Origin: Chondrilla cf. caribensis
Lineage: Eukaryota; Porifera; Demospongiae; Chondrillida; Chondrillidae
Length of the DNA: 45,000 nt
Assembly (NCBI GenBank): GCA_964020155.1
Contig: OZ026555.1
Coordinates: 1,057,515 to 1,102,514, forward strand
Reading direction: 5' to 3'
The position numbers were made by a program, and so were the translations under genes. A model generated the notes under the pieces. The model did not search any database and was not told the DNA's origin. It saw only the letters and a list, made by a program, of their open reading frames with translations. How positions within the stretch are numbered: the first letter of the stretch is position 1; each line of letters opens with the position of its first letter. This document shows, in pieces, positions 31,701 to 42,960 of this stretch.

Positions 31701-34700
31701 TTATCACTCTCTTCTTTGTCACTGCCTTTCTTACTACCTTCATCACCACTCTCTTCTTTGTCACTGCCTTTCTTACTGCCTTCATCACCACTCTCTTCTT
31801 TGTCACTGCCTTTCTTGCTGCCTTCATCACCACTCTCTTCTTTATCGCTGCCTTTCTTGCTGCCTTCATCACCACTCTCTTCTTTGTCACTGCCTTTATT
31901 GCTGCCTTCATCACCACTCTCTTCTTTGTCACTACCTTTCATGTTGCCTTCATCACCACTCTCTTCTTTATCGCTGCCTTTCTTGCTGCCTTCATCACCA
32001 CTCTCTTCTTTGTCACTGCCTTTCTTACTGCCTTCATCACCACTCTCTTCTTTGTCACTGCCTTTCTTACTACCTTCATCACCACTCTCTTCTTTGTCAC
32101 TGCCTTTCTTACTGCCTTCATCACCACTCTCTTCTTTGTCGCTGCCTTTCTTACTGCCTTCATCACCACTCTCTTCTTTGTCACTGCCTTTCTTGCTGCC
32201 TTCATCACCACTCTCTTCTTTATTGCTGCCTTTCTTACTGCCTTCATCACCACTCTCTTCTTTGTCACTGCCTTTCTTACTGCCTTCATCACCACTCCCT
32301 TCTTTGTCGCTGCCTTTCTTGCTGCCTTCATCACCACTCTCTTCTTTGTCACTGCCTTTCTTACTGCCTTCATCACCACTCCCTTCTTTGTCACTGCCTT
32401 TCTTGCTACCTTCATCACCACTCTCTTCTTTGTCGCTGCCTTTCTTACTGCCTTCATCACCACTCTCCTCTTTGTCGCTGCCTTTCTTACTGCCTTCATC
32501 ACCACTCTCTTCTTTGTCACTGCCTTTCTTACTGCCTTCATCACCACTCTCTTCTTTGTCACTGCCTTTCTTACTACCTTCATCACCACTCTCCTCTTTG
32601 TCGCTGCCTTTCTTACTGCCTTCATCACCACTCTCTTCTTTATCGCTGCCTTTCTTACTACCTTCATCACCACTCTCTTCTTTGTCACTGCCTTTCTTGC
32701 TACCTTCATCACCACTCTCTTCTTTGTCGCTGCCTTTCTTACTGCCTTCATCACCACTCTCTTCTTTGTCACTGCCTTTCTTGCTGCCTTCATCACCACT
32801 CTCTTCTTTGTCACTGCCTTTATTGCTGCCTTCATCACCACTCTCTTCTTTGTCACTGCCTTTCTTGCTGCCTTCATTATCACTCTCTTCTTTGTCACTG
32901 CCTTTCTTACTACCTTCATCACCACTCTCTTCTTTGTCACTGCCTTTCTTACTGCCTTCGTCACCACTCTCTTCTTTATCGCTGCCTTTCTTGCTGCCTT
33001 CGTCACCACTCTCTTCTTTGTCGCTGCCTTTCTTACTGCCTTCATCACCACTCTCTTCTTTGTCACTGCCTTTCTTGCTGCCTTCATCACCACTCTCTTC
33101 TTTATCGCTGCCTTTCTTGCTGCCTTCATCACCACTCTCTTCTTTGTCACTGCCTTTCTTGCTGCCTTCATCACCACTCTCTTCTTTGTCACTACCTTTC
33201 ATGTTGCCTTCATCACCACTCTCTTCTTTATCGCTGCCTTTCTTGCTGCCTTCATCACCACTCTCTTCTTTGTCACTGCCTTTCTTATTGCCTTCATCAC
33301 CACTCTCTTCTTTGTCACTGCCTTTCTTACTACCTTCATCACCACTCTCTTCTTTGTCACTGCCTTTCTTACTACCTTCATCACCACTCTCTTCTTTGTC
33401 GCTGCCTTTCTTACTGCCTTCATCACCACTCTCTTCTTTGTCACTGCCTTTCTTGCTGCCTTCATCACCACTCTCTTCTTTGTCACTGCCTTTCTTACTG
33501 CCTTCATCACCACTCTCTTCTTTGTCGCTGCCTTTCTTGCTGCCTTCATCACCACTCCCTTCTTTGTCACTGCCTTTCTTGCTACCTTCATCACCACTCT
33601 CTTCTTTGTCGCTGCCTTTCTTACTGCCTTCATCACCACTCTCTTCTTTGTCACTGCCTTTCTTGCTGCCTTCATCACCACTCTCTTCTTTATTGCTGCC
33701 TTTCTTACTGCCTTCATCACCACTCTCTTCTTTGTCGCTGCCTTTCTTACTGCCTTCATCACCACTCTCTTCTTTGTCACTGCCTTTCTTGCTGCCTTCA
33801 TCACCACTCTCTTCTTTGTCGCTGCCTTTCTTACTGCCTTCATCACCACTCCCTTCTTTGTCACTGCCTTTCTTACTGCCTTCATCACCACTCTCTTCTT
33901 TGTCGCTGCCTTTCTTACTACCTTCATCACCACTCTCTTCTTTGTCACTGCCTTTCTTGCTGCCTTCATCACCACTCTCTTCTTTGTCACTGCCTTTCTT
34001 ACTGCCTTCATCACCACTCCCTTCTTTGTCGCTGCCTTTCTTGCTGCCTTCATCACCACTCCCTTCTTTGTCACTGCCTTTCTTGCTACCTTCATCACCA
34101 CTCTCTTCTTTGTCGCTGCCTTTCTTACTGCCTTCATCACCACTCTCTTCTTTGTCACTGCCTTTATTGCTGCCTTCATCACCACTCTCTTCTTTGTCAC
34201 TGCCTTTCTTGCTGCCTTCATTATCACTCTCTTCTTTGTCACTGCCTTTCTTACTACCTTCATCACCACTCTCTTCTTTGTCACTGCCTTTCTTACTGCC
34301 TTCGTCACCACTCTCTTCTTTATCGCTGCCTTTCTTGCTGCCTTCGTCACCACTCTCTTCTTTGTCGCTGCCTTTCTTACTGCCTTCATCACCACTCTCT
34401 TCTTTGTCACTGCCTTTCTTGCTGCCTTCATCACCACTCTCTTCTTTATCGCTGCCTTTCTTGCTGCCTTCATCACCACTCTCTTCTTTGTCACTGCCTT
34501 TCTTGCTGCCTTCATCACCACTCTCTTCTTTGTCACTACCTTTCATGTTGCCTTCATCACCACTCTCTTCTTTGTCACTGCCTTTCTTGCTGCCTTCATC
34601 ACCACTCTCTTCTTTGTCACTGCCTTTCTTACTGCCTTCATCACCACTCCCTTCTTTGTCGCTGCCTTTCTTGCTGCCTTCATCACCACTCCCTTCTTTG

Positions 34701-37003
34701 TCACTGCCTTTCTTACTGCCTTCATCACCACTCTCTTCTTTGTCGCTGCCTTTCTTACTACCTTCATCACCACTCTCTTCTTTGTCGCTGCCTTTCTTAC
34801 TGCCTTCATCACCACTCTCTTCTTTGTCACTGCCTTTCTTGCTGCCTTCATCACCACTCTCTTCTTTGTCACTGCCTTTCTTACTGCCTTCATCACCACT
34901 CCCTTCTTTGTCGCTGCCTTTCTTGCTGCCTTCATCACCACTCCCTTCTTTGTCACTGCCTTTCTTGCTACCTTCATCACCACTCTCTTCTTTGTCGCTG
35001 CCTTTCTTACTGCCTTCATCACCACTCTCTTCTTTGTCACTGCCTTTCTTGCTGCCTTCATCACCACTCTCTTCTTTGTCACTGCCTTTATTGCTGCCTT
35101 CATCACCACTCTCTTCTTTGTCACTGCCTTTCTTGCTGCCTTCATTATCACTCTCTTCTTTGTCACTGCCTTTCTTACTACCTTCATCACCACTCTCTTC
35201 TTTGTCACTGCCTTTCTTACTGCCTTCGTCACCACTCTCTTCTTTATCGCTGCCTTTCTTGCTGCCTTCGTCACCACTCTCTTCTTTATCGCTGCCTTTC
35301 TTGCTGCCTTCGTCACCACTCTCTTCTTTGTCGCTGCCTTTCTTACTGCCTTCATCACCACTCTCTTCTTTGTCACTGCCTTTCTTGCTACCTTCATCAC
35401 CACTCTCTTCTTTATCGCTGCCTTTCTTGCTGCCTTCATCACCACTCTCTTCTTTGTCACTGCCTTTCTTGCTGCCTTCATCACCACTCTCTTCTTTGTC
35501 ACTACCTTTCATGTTGCCTTCATCACCACTCTCTTCTTTATCGCTGCCTTTCTTGCTGCCTTCATCACCACTCTCTTCTTTGTCACTGCCTTTCTTATTG
35601 CCTTCATCACCACTCTCTTCTTTGTCACTGCCTTTCTTACTACCTTCATCACCACTCTCTTCTTTGTCACTGCCTTTCTTACTACCTTCATCACCACTCT
35701 CTTCTTTGTCGCTGCCTTTCTTACTGCCTTCATCACCACTCTCTTCTTTGTCACTGCCTTTCTTGCTGCCTTCATCACCACTCTCTTCTTTATTGCTGCC
35801 TTTCTTGCTGCCTTCATCACCACTCTCTTCTTTGTCACTGCCTTTCTTACTGCCTTCATCACCACTCCCTTCTTTGTCGCTGCCTTTCTTGCTGCCTTCA
35901 TCACCACTCCCTTCTTTGTCACTGCCTTTCTTGCTACCTTCATCACCACTCTCTTCTTTGTCGCTGCCTTTCTTACTGCCTTCATCACCACTCTCTTCTT
36001 TGTCGCTGCCTTTCTTACCGCCTTCATCACCACTCTCTTCTTTGTCACTGCCTTTCTTGCTGCCTTCATCACCACTCTCTTCTTTGTCACTGCCTTTCTT
36101 ACTACCTTCATCACCACTCTCTTCTTTGTCACTGCCTTTCTTACTGCCTTCATCACCACTCTCTTCTTTGTCGCTACCTTTCTTGCTGCCTTCGTCACCA
36201 CTCTCCTCTTTGTCGCTGCCTTTTTTACTGCCTTCGTCACCACTCTCTTCTTTGTCGCTGCCTTTCTTGCTGCCTTCATCACCACTCTCTTCTTTATCGC
36301 TGCCTTTCTTACTGCCTTCATCACCACTCTCCTCTTTGTCGCTGCCTTTCTTACTGCCTTCATCACCACTCTCTTCTTTGTCGCTGCCTTTCTTACTGCC
36401 TTCATCATTACTCTCTTCTTTGTCGCTACCTTTCTTGCTGCCTTCATCACCACTCTCTTCTTTGTCACTGCCTTTCTTGCTGCCTTCATCACCACTCTCC
36501 TCTTTGTCGCTGCCTTTCTTGCTACCTTCATCACCACTCTCTTCTTTGTCGCTGCCTTTCTTGCTGCCTTCATCACCACTCTCTTCTTTGTCACTGCCTT
36601 TCTTGCTGCCTTCATCACCACTCTCTTCTTTGTCACTGCCTTTCTTGCTACCTTCATCACCACTCTCTTCTTTGTCACTGCCTTTCTTGCTGCCTTCATC
36701 ACCACTCTCTTCTTTGTCACTGCCTTTCTTGCTGCCTTCATCACCACTCTCCTCTTTGTCACTGCCTTTCTTGCTCTTTCCACCATCACTCTCATCACCA
36801 CTATTCTCTTTATCAGTATTTTTCTCACTATCATCCTTACTACTCTCATCACCACTCTCATCAGCAATTTCCTCATGCCCACTTTCATCATGGCTGCTCT
36901 CTTCACTCATTCTGTCTTCATAGTTCCCTTCTGCAATGTCATCTTCCTCTCCATCACTCTCGCTTTTCCTTTCTCCATTTTCACCCTTCTCTTTTGTGTA
37001 TAC
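22741..37003 (-). CDS. giant mucin-like single-pass membrane protein with NPxY-motif tail; interrupted by an insertion
   Basis: Not a family I recognise. The large exon (37003-26166) encodes, in order: an acidic leader (KGENGERKSESDGEEDD), about 160 copies of GSDKEESGDEGSKK (about 36775-30070), about 42 copies of a Thr-rich 24-residue unit with NTQTVQTGDVS and NVGGVQPTGS (29935-26399), a Ser/Thr stalk and one membrane helix (26248-26177, followed by RRV). Tail exons are 25587-25541, 25301-25251, 25091-25041, 24385-24332, 24173-24117, 23677-23603, 23428-23369 and 22799-22741 (stop TAA). The first adds a polybasic KKKKKQH. Later ones add SGYENPGYGD, FENPAYGEV, NPHYDNPTYEEL, PNPVYGDP, GDPIYDSAG and DGIYSTPDF. 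Without the element at 28701-29192 the frame is continuous: about 3,420 residues outside and 154 inside. With it, translation stops at about 29064. The 5' end is open: acceptors at 37003 and 37045 both fit, and no signal-peptide exon was found. Confidence 0.75.
24769..25020. repeat. 36-bp minisatellite, 7 copies
   Basis: Unit GTAATAGAAACCGGATTGAT plus 'ctacgatgaccataat', with TAATAG/TAAAAG alternation. It lies in the intron of the membrane-protein gene between tail exons 25091-25041 and 24385-24332, ending about 20 bp from the 25041 donor. The period is a multiple of three, so both strands show open frames (VIETGLIYDDHN on plus). I treat it as intronic. Confidence 0.93.
26399..28700 (-). repeat. 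72-bp mucin-like array, membrane-proximal block, about 32 units
   Basis: Tandem 72-bp units coding on the minus strand for a 24-residue Thr/Ser/Asn/Gln-rich, Cys-free unit. Variants are STTNVGG/STNNVGG/SNTNVGG and GSPN/GSTN/GSLN. One unit near 26590 has a 9-bp insertion (TIQTVQ), still in frame. The plus strand is also open (860 codons, Cys-rich) but has no supporting splice or domain context. Confidence 0.95.
28701..29192. mobile_element. 492-bp inverted-repeat transposon inserted in the mucin array
   Basis: Ends are inverted: CAGTGCTCGAAATAAC on the left, and CAGTGTTAGAAATAAG on the reverse of the right. Both sides carry GTGTTA (28695-28700 and 29193-29198). Removing the element and one GTGTTA restores a normal 72-bp unit exactly. 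Subterminal TCGGACATTTGGC-like motifs recur at both ends. There is no transposase ORF, so it is nonautonomous. Insertion length plus duplication is 498 bp, a multiple of three, but the minus frame hits a TAA at about 29064. Confidence 0.93.
29193..29935 (-). repeat. 72-bp mucin-like array, distal block, about 10 units
   Basis: Same 24-residue unit as 26399-28700 and in the same frame, separated from it only by the inserted element. It joins the acidic array through a unique linker (DNNQVVQTVTVVKTQSN, about 29935-30030). Confidence 0.95.
30030..36780 (-). repeat. 42-bp array, about 160 units, encoding GSDKEESGDEGSKK
   Basis: Tandem 42-bp units in one minus-strand frame. Most unit-to-unit differences are synonymous in that frame: AGT/AGC, GAC/GAT, GGC/GGT and GAA/GAG. 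Recurrent coding variants are EG for EE, GNMKGS, SDNEGS, GSNKGS and GSNKEE. One unit near 30415 lacks one codon (SEKESGDE). Each unit holds two CK2-type sites (SDKE, SGDE). The array contains no stop in any of the three plus frames either, giving artefactual plus-strand ORFs above 2,300 codons. Confidence 0.97.
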
Positions 37004-37084
37004 CTGTAATATGTACGAAGGGAAGGCATCATTTGTGACTATCAGCTATAGCAGAAGTAGGTCACACAACCTTAGATGACTTAC

Positions 37085-37203
37085 CATCTTATTGTTGATT
37101 TTGCAGCTTCAATTGTGTTTGTACTCTCAGCTTTGGTAAAGAACTGCAGGAACCAGCCCGCAGGGTGATTAAAATCACCACTTACTGCAGAATCTCCTTG
37201 CTT
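37085..37203 (-). CDS. exon-like segment upstream of the repeat-protein gene, assignment uncertain
   Basis: Flanked by TTTAG and GTAAGT and open for 39 codons (KQGDSAVSGDFNHPAGWF, then an FFTKAEST stretch). It ends in phase 2, which does not fit the frame at 37003 or 37045. Alternatively the last three bases (ATG, 37087-37085) could be the start codon followed at once by an intron, which does fit. Neither gives a signal peptide. It could belong to another isoform or be chance. Confidence 0.25.
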
Positions 37204-37207
37204 CTAA

Positions 37208-37400
37208 ATGTACTGTCTTCTTATCACCTCTGTTAGGTATGTAGCACAGGGTGATTGCTACCAGCTAGTGATCTTCCAACACACCAGCTGCAGAGCCGAC
37301 CTTTATACATACTGTGATGACACTCCCTCACATTGCAGTTCCACTGCAAGCTTTGCTGTTGCTCAGCAATGCTCTTATCACAGGATGTATACACTGAACA
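37208..37400 (+). other. unassigned open frame with six cysteines
   Basis: A plus-strand open stretch after a CTGTTAG acceptor-like site reads GDCYQLVIFQHTSCRADLY, then YCDDTPSHC. The even cysteine spacing is suggestive, but no donor or neighbouring exon was found. The following 37400-37740 is CA-rich low-complexity sequence and shows nothing else. Confidence 0.2.
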
Positions 37401-37739
37401 CTAGCACGACATACAATGCATACCTGTATAGTATTACACAAGCACTACACAAGCACTCATGTACACTCCTTCACACATGCCACACACTCAACATACACTC
37501 ACACACCATCACACACACCATCACACACACACTTGTACATATCTGAACACCCATGCACACTACACCCACCCATCCACCCACCTACACTAGCTGAAGGTTT
37601 CAATCTTAATCACTACCCAGCAAGGTAGTGCCTGCAACTCATGACATACTATAAGCCATGTTACCTCACCTGTAGTGTCAGGAATTGACGTAGAACCTCA
37701 AATCGAGACCACCCATGGAACCCATGGTCTCAATGTGTG

Positions 37740-37930
37740 GTGCGGTGTTAGTAACCCAGGTATTTACTAAGCAAACTGCACTTAGTATGTACCCGGGTTA
37801 CTAGCACATTTTCCTGGTTAGTGAGTACACTTCCCTCAGTCCCTAGCTCATGTACAAGATGTCAAACATTATCTATATAGTTAGTACCTCTGACAAGTAA
37901 TACATATTAGGCGAACCTTTCAAGGTACTC
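37740..37930 (+). repeat. dispersed repeat, partner of 2470-2650
   Basis: Contains GGTTAGTGAGTACACTTC, CCCTAGCTCATG, TTAGTACCTCTGACAAG and CTTTCAAGGTACTCAC in the order seen on the minus strand at 2470-2650. There is no coding capacity beyond short frames. Confidence 0.7.
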
Positions 37931-38526
37931 ACAAAGCAAGCTGGCCTGTATAGGCCAGCAGTAGGTATACATTTGTTCACATATGTGCATTTGTAACCTC
38001 ACAATGTCACAGATTAGGTACTCGATGATATCTGTTTTGCACATACATCCTCTTATCCTTCTAATTGGTACTTGTATTACATGAGAATGTGATCCACACT
38101 GTTTACACACACCTGTCACTGCAGCCTGGTCTACACATTCCTCGTACATCCCACACAGAGTACCTGCATACATGGAATGTATGAGCAAATGCCATTCCCA
38201 ATATAGACACTGGCATGTACACTACTGCTACTTCTTCATTCCTACTGGTATAAAGTACAGGTGGTTATTATTGTAGACAGCAATGTGTACGTGAGTATTT
38301 AAGAAGTTTGTTGGAATGTGATCATTGTCTACTGTACGTGACCAGTATTTGTATGCATGTGGTGCACTCATCATATGTACACACTTGCTGTATGTAACAT
38401 GAGCTGTTCAGTGGTGTTTGGTAGGGATGCCAGTCTGTGTTAGACAGGAGGCAGATATAAGTGCACACATGTACTCACTACCAAGTACTATGGAGTCTGT
38501 GTATGTTGGTCATGCACTGTATTTGT

Positions 38527-38685
38527 ATGTCACCTCTCTATAACAGCCAGGTTACTACATACGTTTAAAGATCTATGGTGTACAGTTTAACCTGTGTATG
38601 CAGACCACCTCCCTATAACAGCCACTTTTTGGGTCCCAACAGTGATCAACATGCAGACAGGTTCAATGTACTGTATTGATGTACT
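38527..38685 (+). repeat. dispersed MITE-like repeat, copy 2
   Basis: Matches 6900-7060 (CTCTATAACAGCCAGGTTAC, later a 'gggtccca' block). The stretch 37931-38526 before it shows no support for genes. The stretch 38690-38910 has open frames on both strands (60 and 65 codons) that I cannot assign. Confidence 0.6.
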
Positions 38686-39316
38686 GTAGTACTATTTCAC
38701 TTTGTACTTAGTTGACCCTCCAAATTGTGTACAGTGTATGACCTGTGTTTTGTAAAAAAAGCATGTTTGAATCTCACTTTGCTCATTGACAAGGCTTTTA
38801 ATTCTTCAACCTCTGCTGTGACCCTTGTCATAAAAACCACAAATGTTGGTCCTGGATTGTCACTGCGAAATATTCCTACCAAATATGAGGTCAAAAGTCA
38901 ACGTTGAGTTGAGGAACCAACCTTTCCGATACTGCTACTCTGTTGAGCAGCGTATGTTAACAGGACATTCTGGATGAGTTGTATCTCCAGGGAGACAAAA
39001 TATGTTGCCAGGGAATTCAAGACGAGCTGGATCTCTAGGGATACAAATGTTAATTTTGCCCAGAGCACAGGGCACATGTGTACAGTATTGTAAAAAGACC
39101 TATAAATTTCATATCGACATGCTTAGCCTAGTATATATGTACAATAATATACTCTTTGGTTTGATCAATCACACACATACAGCAATCCATGATTACAGGC
39201 ATAACACAGTACTCTGTATACTGTATCCGCTTATATTCTGTACTCTGCATGTGTGTGTGTGTTTGCAGGTGTGCATAGTGTGTAAGTATGTGCGTAGGTA
39301 TGTGCATACATAAATG

Positions 39317-39318
39317 GT

Positions 39319-39361
<43 letters not shown>

Positions 39362-39400
39362 GTGTTTGTGTGTGTATGTGTGCTTGTGTGTTTGTGCTGA
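39317..39400 (+). repeat. TG microsatellite
   Basis: About 80 bp of TG with TTG and TATG interruptions in intergenic sequence. Confidence 0.93.
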
Positions 39401-39732
39401 TAAATGTGTGTGTATCCATGCATCAATGCATTCAGAAAATGATGTTCAGTTGGTATAGTGTGCATATGTGAACCTCCTGCTAAGAATATATCTGAGTACC
39501 TAATGTAAACAGTACAAAGTATATGTTTGACAAAGTATAAGGCCAGCTACCGGTTGCATTGAGCTAGAAGTATTTTTCACCTGCTACTTTGTGATATGGA
39601 ATATTGTGAGACCAGTGGGTAGGAATGTGTGATGTGTGGTGTGTACACATAGTCCGCATGTTAATCAATACTCCCAACGTCATATTTGGGAGGTGACAAC
39701 TGATTGCAATATTTCTACATGTACGCAATATA

Positions 39733-39890
39733 TTCATGCGTCCCTTATACTGAGGCATTGGCTAAACCTTCACTCAGTGTTGCCATTTTGAAGGGTGCAG
39801 CACTCTTCTTGAGATCCAAGACCCCTTCATCATGTTGAGGTGTCATGTAAACTTTGTGTATATGTAGTGTGTGCTGAATGAGTGATCAAA
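39733..39890 (-). repeat. dispersed repeat family R4, copy 1
   Basis: On the minus strand it reads VYMTPQHDEGVLDLKKSAA, conserved as VYTTPQHDEGILDLKKSAA in copies at 43000 and 43540 and as a variant at 42640. The conserved frame suggests descent from a coding exon or a transposon ORF end. Confidence 0.7.
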
Positions 39891-40212
39891 TACCTGAGGT
39901 GTGTGTTTAGTTACACCAAGGTGAATAGGTAAAGAATGGCCACATGTGTATGATTTGTTGACATGCAGTACACATTTAACTTCTTGAAGCTGAATCCAAG
40001 CAAATTGAACATTCGAGTTGGTGTGTTGAGATTAAATTTATTTTACTTCACTTGTTATAGTAATTTTATATGTTAATTAAGTACCTTGATGCCAATTAAC
40101 TGTGACATGGAATTGTTTGACTCAAGACACAATGAAAGCACTAATTTTGTTTTGTTTGCTTAGTGGATGCATGTAAGAGAAGAGATCTTTTGAACAATAA
40201 TTGTTAATCTTG

Positions 40213-40628
40213 CATAGTCCAGACCTATTCTTGCCTCCAATTTTGGACCTTTGACTTTGTCCTGGCGAGAATGGGTCTGTAGACCTGTCCTTGAATGCTG
40301 AAGACTTTGATTTGCCATGTCACACTAAACACCCTAATCTACACTTCACTTCAGTGCATTATGCAACCACTATGGGTGATTGTACAGCCAGTATTGACAG
40401 TTAAGTAACCAGTATTGGCATTTGCACAAATAGTATTGGCATTTGCGTAACCAGTATTGGCAGTTGTGCAACCGGTAGCAACGGTTGCATCCTTAATTAC
40501 AATCCTGCAATTCTTCCCACCTTTCAAGAGGATTGATTCCCAGATATGTATATAGCACCTCCAGACTCTCTCTTGCTGGGACCCAGTCCAAATTTTGAAA
40601 TTAGCAATTAGAATAGGTCTGGGCTATG
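40213..40628. mobile_element. 416-bp element with inverted ends
   Basis: The left end CATAGTCCAGACCTATTCT and the inverted right end CATAGCCCAGACCTATTCT agree at 18 of 19 bases, with further loose complementarity inside (TTTTGGAC against GTCCAAA). There is no ORF. It encloses the 21-bp minisatellite at 40389-40490. The remaining 40629-41790 is AT-rich with nothing I can support. Confidence 0.7.
40389..40490 (+). repeat. 21-bp minisatellite, about 5 copies
   Basis: Units resemble CAGTATTGGCATTTGCGTAAC, with 20-22 bp spacing and decay toward the right end (CGGTAGCAACGGTTGC). Confidence 0.8.
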
Positions 40629-41792
40629 TAGTGATAGACAGTGTTAGCTAGAAGTTGATGTCAGGAATTTCAGACAACGGTAGCTAGACAATGATGTTGT
40701 CAGGAATATTAGGGGTCACTGGAGTCACAAGGGTCGCAAGGTCAACAGGGAATTATAAGTGTTTTCTGTGTATAATATTATGTGCAACATAGGAAATGTA
40801 CAACGTTTCGACTCTCTATTAGGCAACATACTCTCATAGTGACTTGTTGGTTGGCTGAAGGCATTGCTGATTAATAAAAAAATCCTGCAGGAGGCCTCAA
40901 AAGTGTCCTGATTGAAGAATTTGCTAGTACTAGTTTTATCGAGATAAAAGGGCTAAAGAAGAGTTAGGGTATCAGCATTTGACAGAATTAGACCTAAAGA
41001 CAGTTTTCAGCAATTGCCTTAGAATGACTAGGCAATGTATCCATTTTCAACAGGTTTTGGCTTCAATTTGGAAAATTAGGGATGTTTTTCGTGATGGTCA
41101 CTGAAACACTGTGATCTCTCTTCTTCAATATCCATTGGGTATCACAGACTGAAAATGATAGTATCAACAATTCTAATTGCATTTATGAATTTTGTGTAAA
41201 TGAATTGTTAGATTATAGGCACTCTTCCCTTGTAATTTGATGGAGCCACATTGACTCCTGTCCTCAGTGTCTTCCAAACATCTACCTCACCTGTTTGGAC
41301 ACCTACAAGCACTATAAATTCTGCTAGATATCATTTAATTGATAAACTTCATGTTAGCTGATTGATGTCAATTAACACCCAATCACAAACATTGACAGAT
41401 GCCAATCATGGGAACACTAGTTAAAATTCAATTTGGTAAACATTGCACTTTGTGGCATCATGCCATTTATCACATCATGAAGTATCTGGTTATCATTAGG
41501 TGTTTGGTGACAAATTAATGATGTTTTCACCTCAACTTCTCTTGGTGTACTTGGCTGCTAAGTAATGTTAAGTACACCCCAATGTGTCTGTGACGTGCAA
41601 AAATGTGCAAATGGAATCAATTAATAGGCATGGGGGCAGTGTCTACAATACTAGGGCTTCCTATAGATGCATGTTGTGTATGTGGAATTTGCAGGAAGTA
41701 TGTGATGTTTAAACAGTCAGCAACATACTTTTGATGGGAAAAGTACACAGCATATGAATGTTAAGATTACAGGGAAGCATGCTAAGTGCTGT

Positions 41793-42085
<293 letters not shown>

Positions 42086-42601
42086 CATCATTAGGACTAC
42101 ATGTGTGTGTTTGTATGTATGTATATGTGCGTGTATGTCTGTATGTATTCGGATGTATTGTATTGGTATGCCAGCTTAATTGCATGCACATATGAATCTA
42201 TTGCCATGCCCAACATTCGAGCACTTGTATATACACAAGGTACATATACGTATGTGTGACTAATGTGCTATATGCTTCTATGGGCAAGACCCAAGTACTG
42301 ATCACATCCTGCCATATGGTATGTGGTACTGTGGGACCTCTAGAGAGGAATGTGTGGTGTGTGGAGTGAACTTAGCTGTTTGCAATATTTGTACACCGTA
42401 ACAAACATTCACCAATCCGTAGGAGTTGTTTATATGAAGTTTCACGTACTGTACTGTTGTCTGTGTTGAATGACCACCCAATGTCCCACTCTGAGTGACA
42501 TGAAGTAAATGTTATATACATTGCAGCTTTTGAATAAGAATGAGATATCAAATTGAGCTGTTAGAGGACAAACATATCATGTACATGTACATAATATACG
42601 T

Positions 42602-42770
42602 ATTCATGCTTCCCACATACTGAGGGGTTGCATAAACCTTCACTCAGTATTGTACGTATTTATGCTATTTTGAAGGGTACAGCACTCTTCTCGAAATCCA
42701 AGATCCCTTCATCATGCTGAGGTGTTGTGTAAACTTTGTGTATTGTGTAGTGTGAGCTGAATGTGTGAAC
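42602..42770 (-). repeat. dispersed repeat family R4, copy 2
   Basis: Shares ATTCATGC, 'taaaccttcactcagt', 'cagcactcttct' and 'gatcccttcatcatgctgag' with the other copies. It carries a short insertion (gtacgtatttatgct) and a frame ending early after KSAVPFKIA. Confidence 0.7.
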
Positions 42771-42960
42771 CAATATTTGGTGTGTGTGACCAATTACACC
42801 AAAGCTGCTGTTATCAATCGAGCTCTTAGAGCATAGAAGATCATTTACGTGTGTGTGATAGGTGAATAGTGATCACATGTTTATCATGTGTTGATATGTG
42901 GTACGTCCTAAGTATGTCGGATGTGGAGCTGTTTTCAATATTCCTACATGTGAATAATAT

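Noticed and set aside
29995..36906. Minus-strand Lys/Arg/Val-rich ORFs (319-465 codons, VMKAARKAVTKKR type) that look like histone-H1-like proteins
   Set aside because: They are another frame of the same array, broken at every GNMK variant, with no start, splice or domain context.
29957..37038. Three plus-strand ORFs of about 2,300-2,350 codons (Phe/Thr-, Ser/Pro/Leu- and Cys/His-rich)
   Set aside because: They are the antisense of the 42-bp coding array. The unit happens to lack stops in these frames, and unit variation is synonymous only in the minus frame.
37907..38188. 93-codon minus ORF with several cysteines
   Set aside because: It runs into the dispersed repeat at 37740-37930 and has no splice or domain support.
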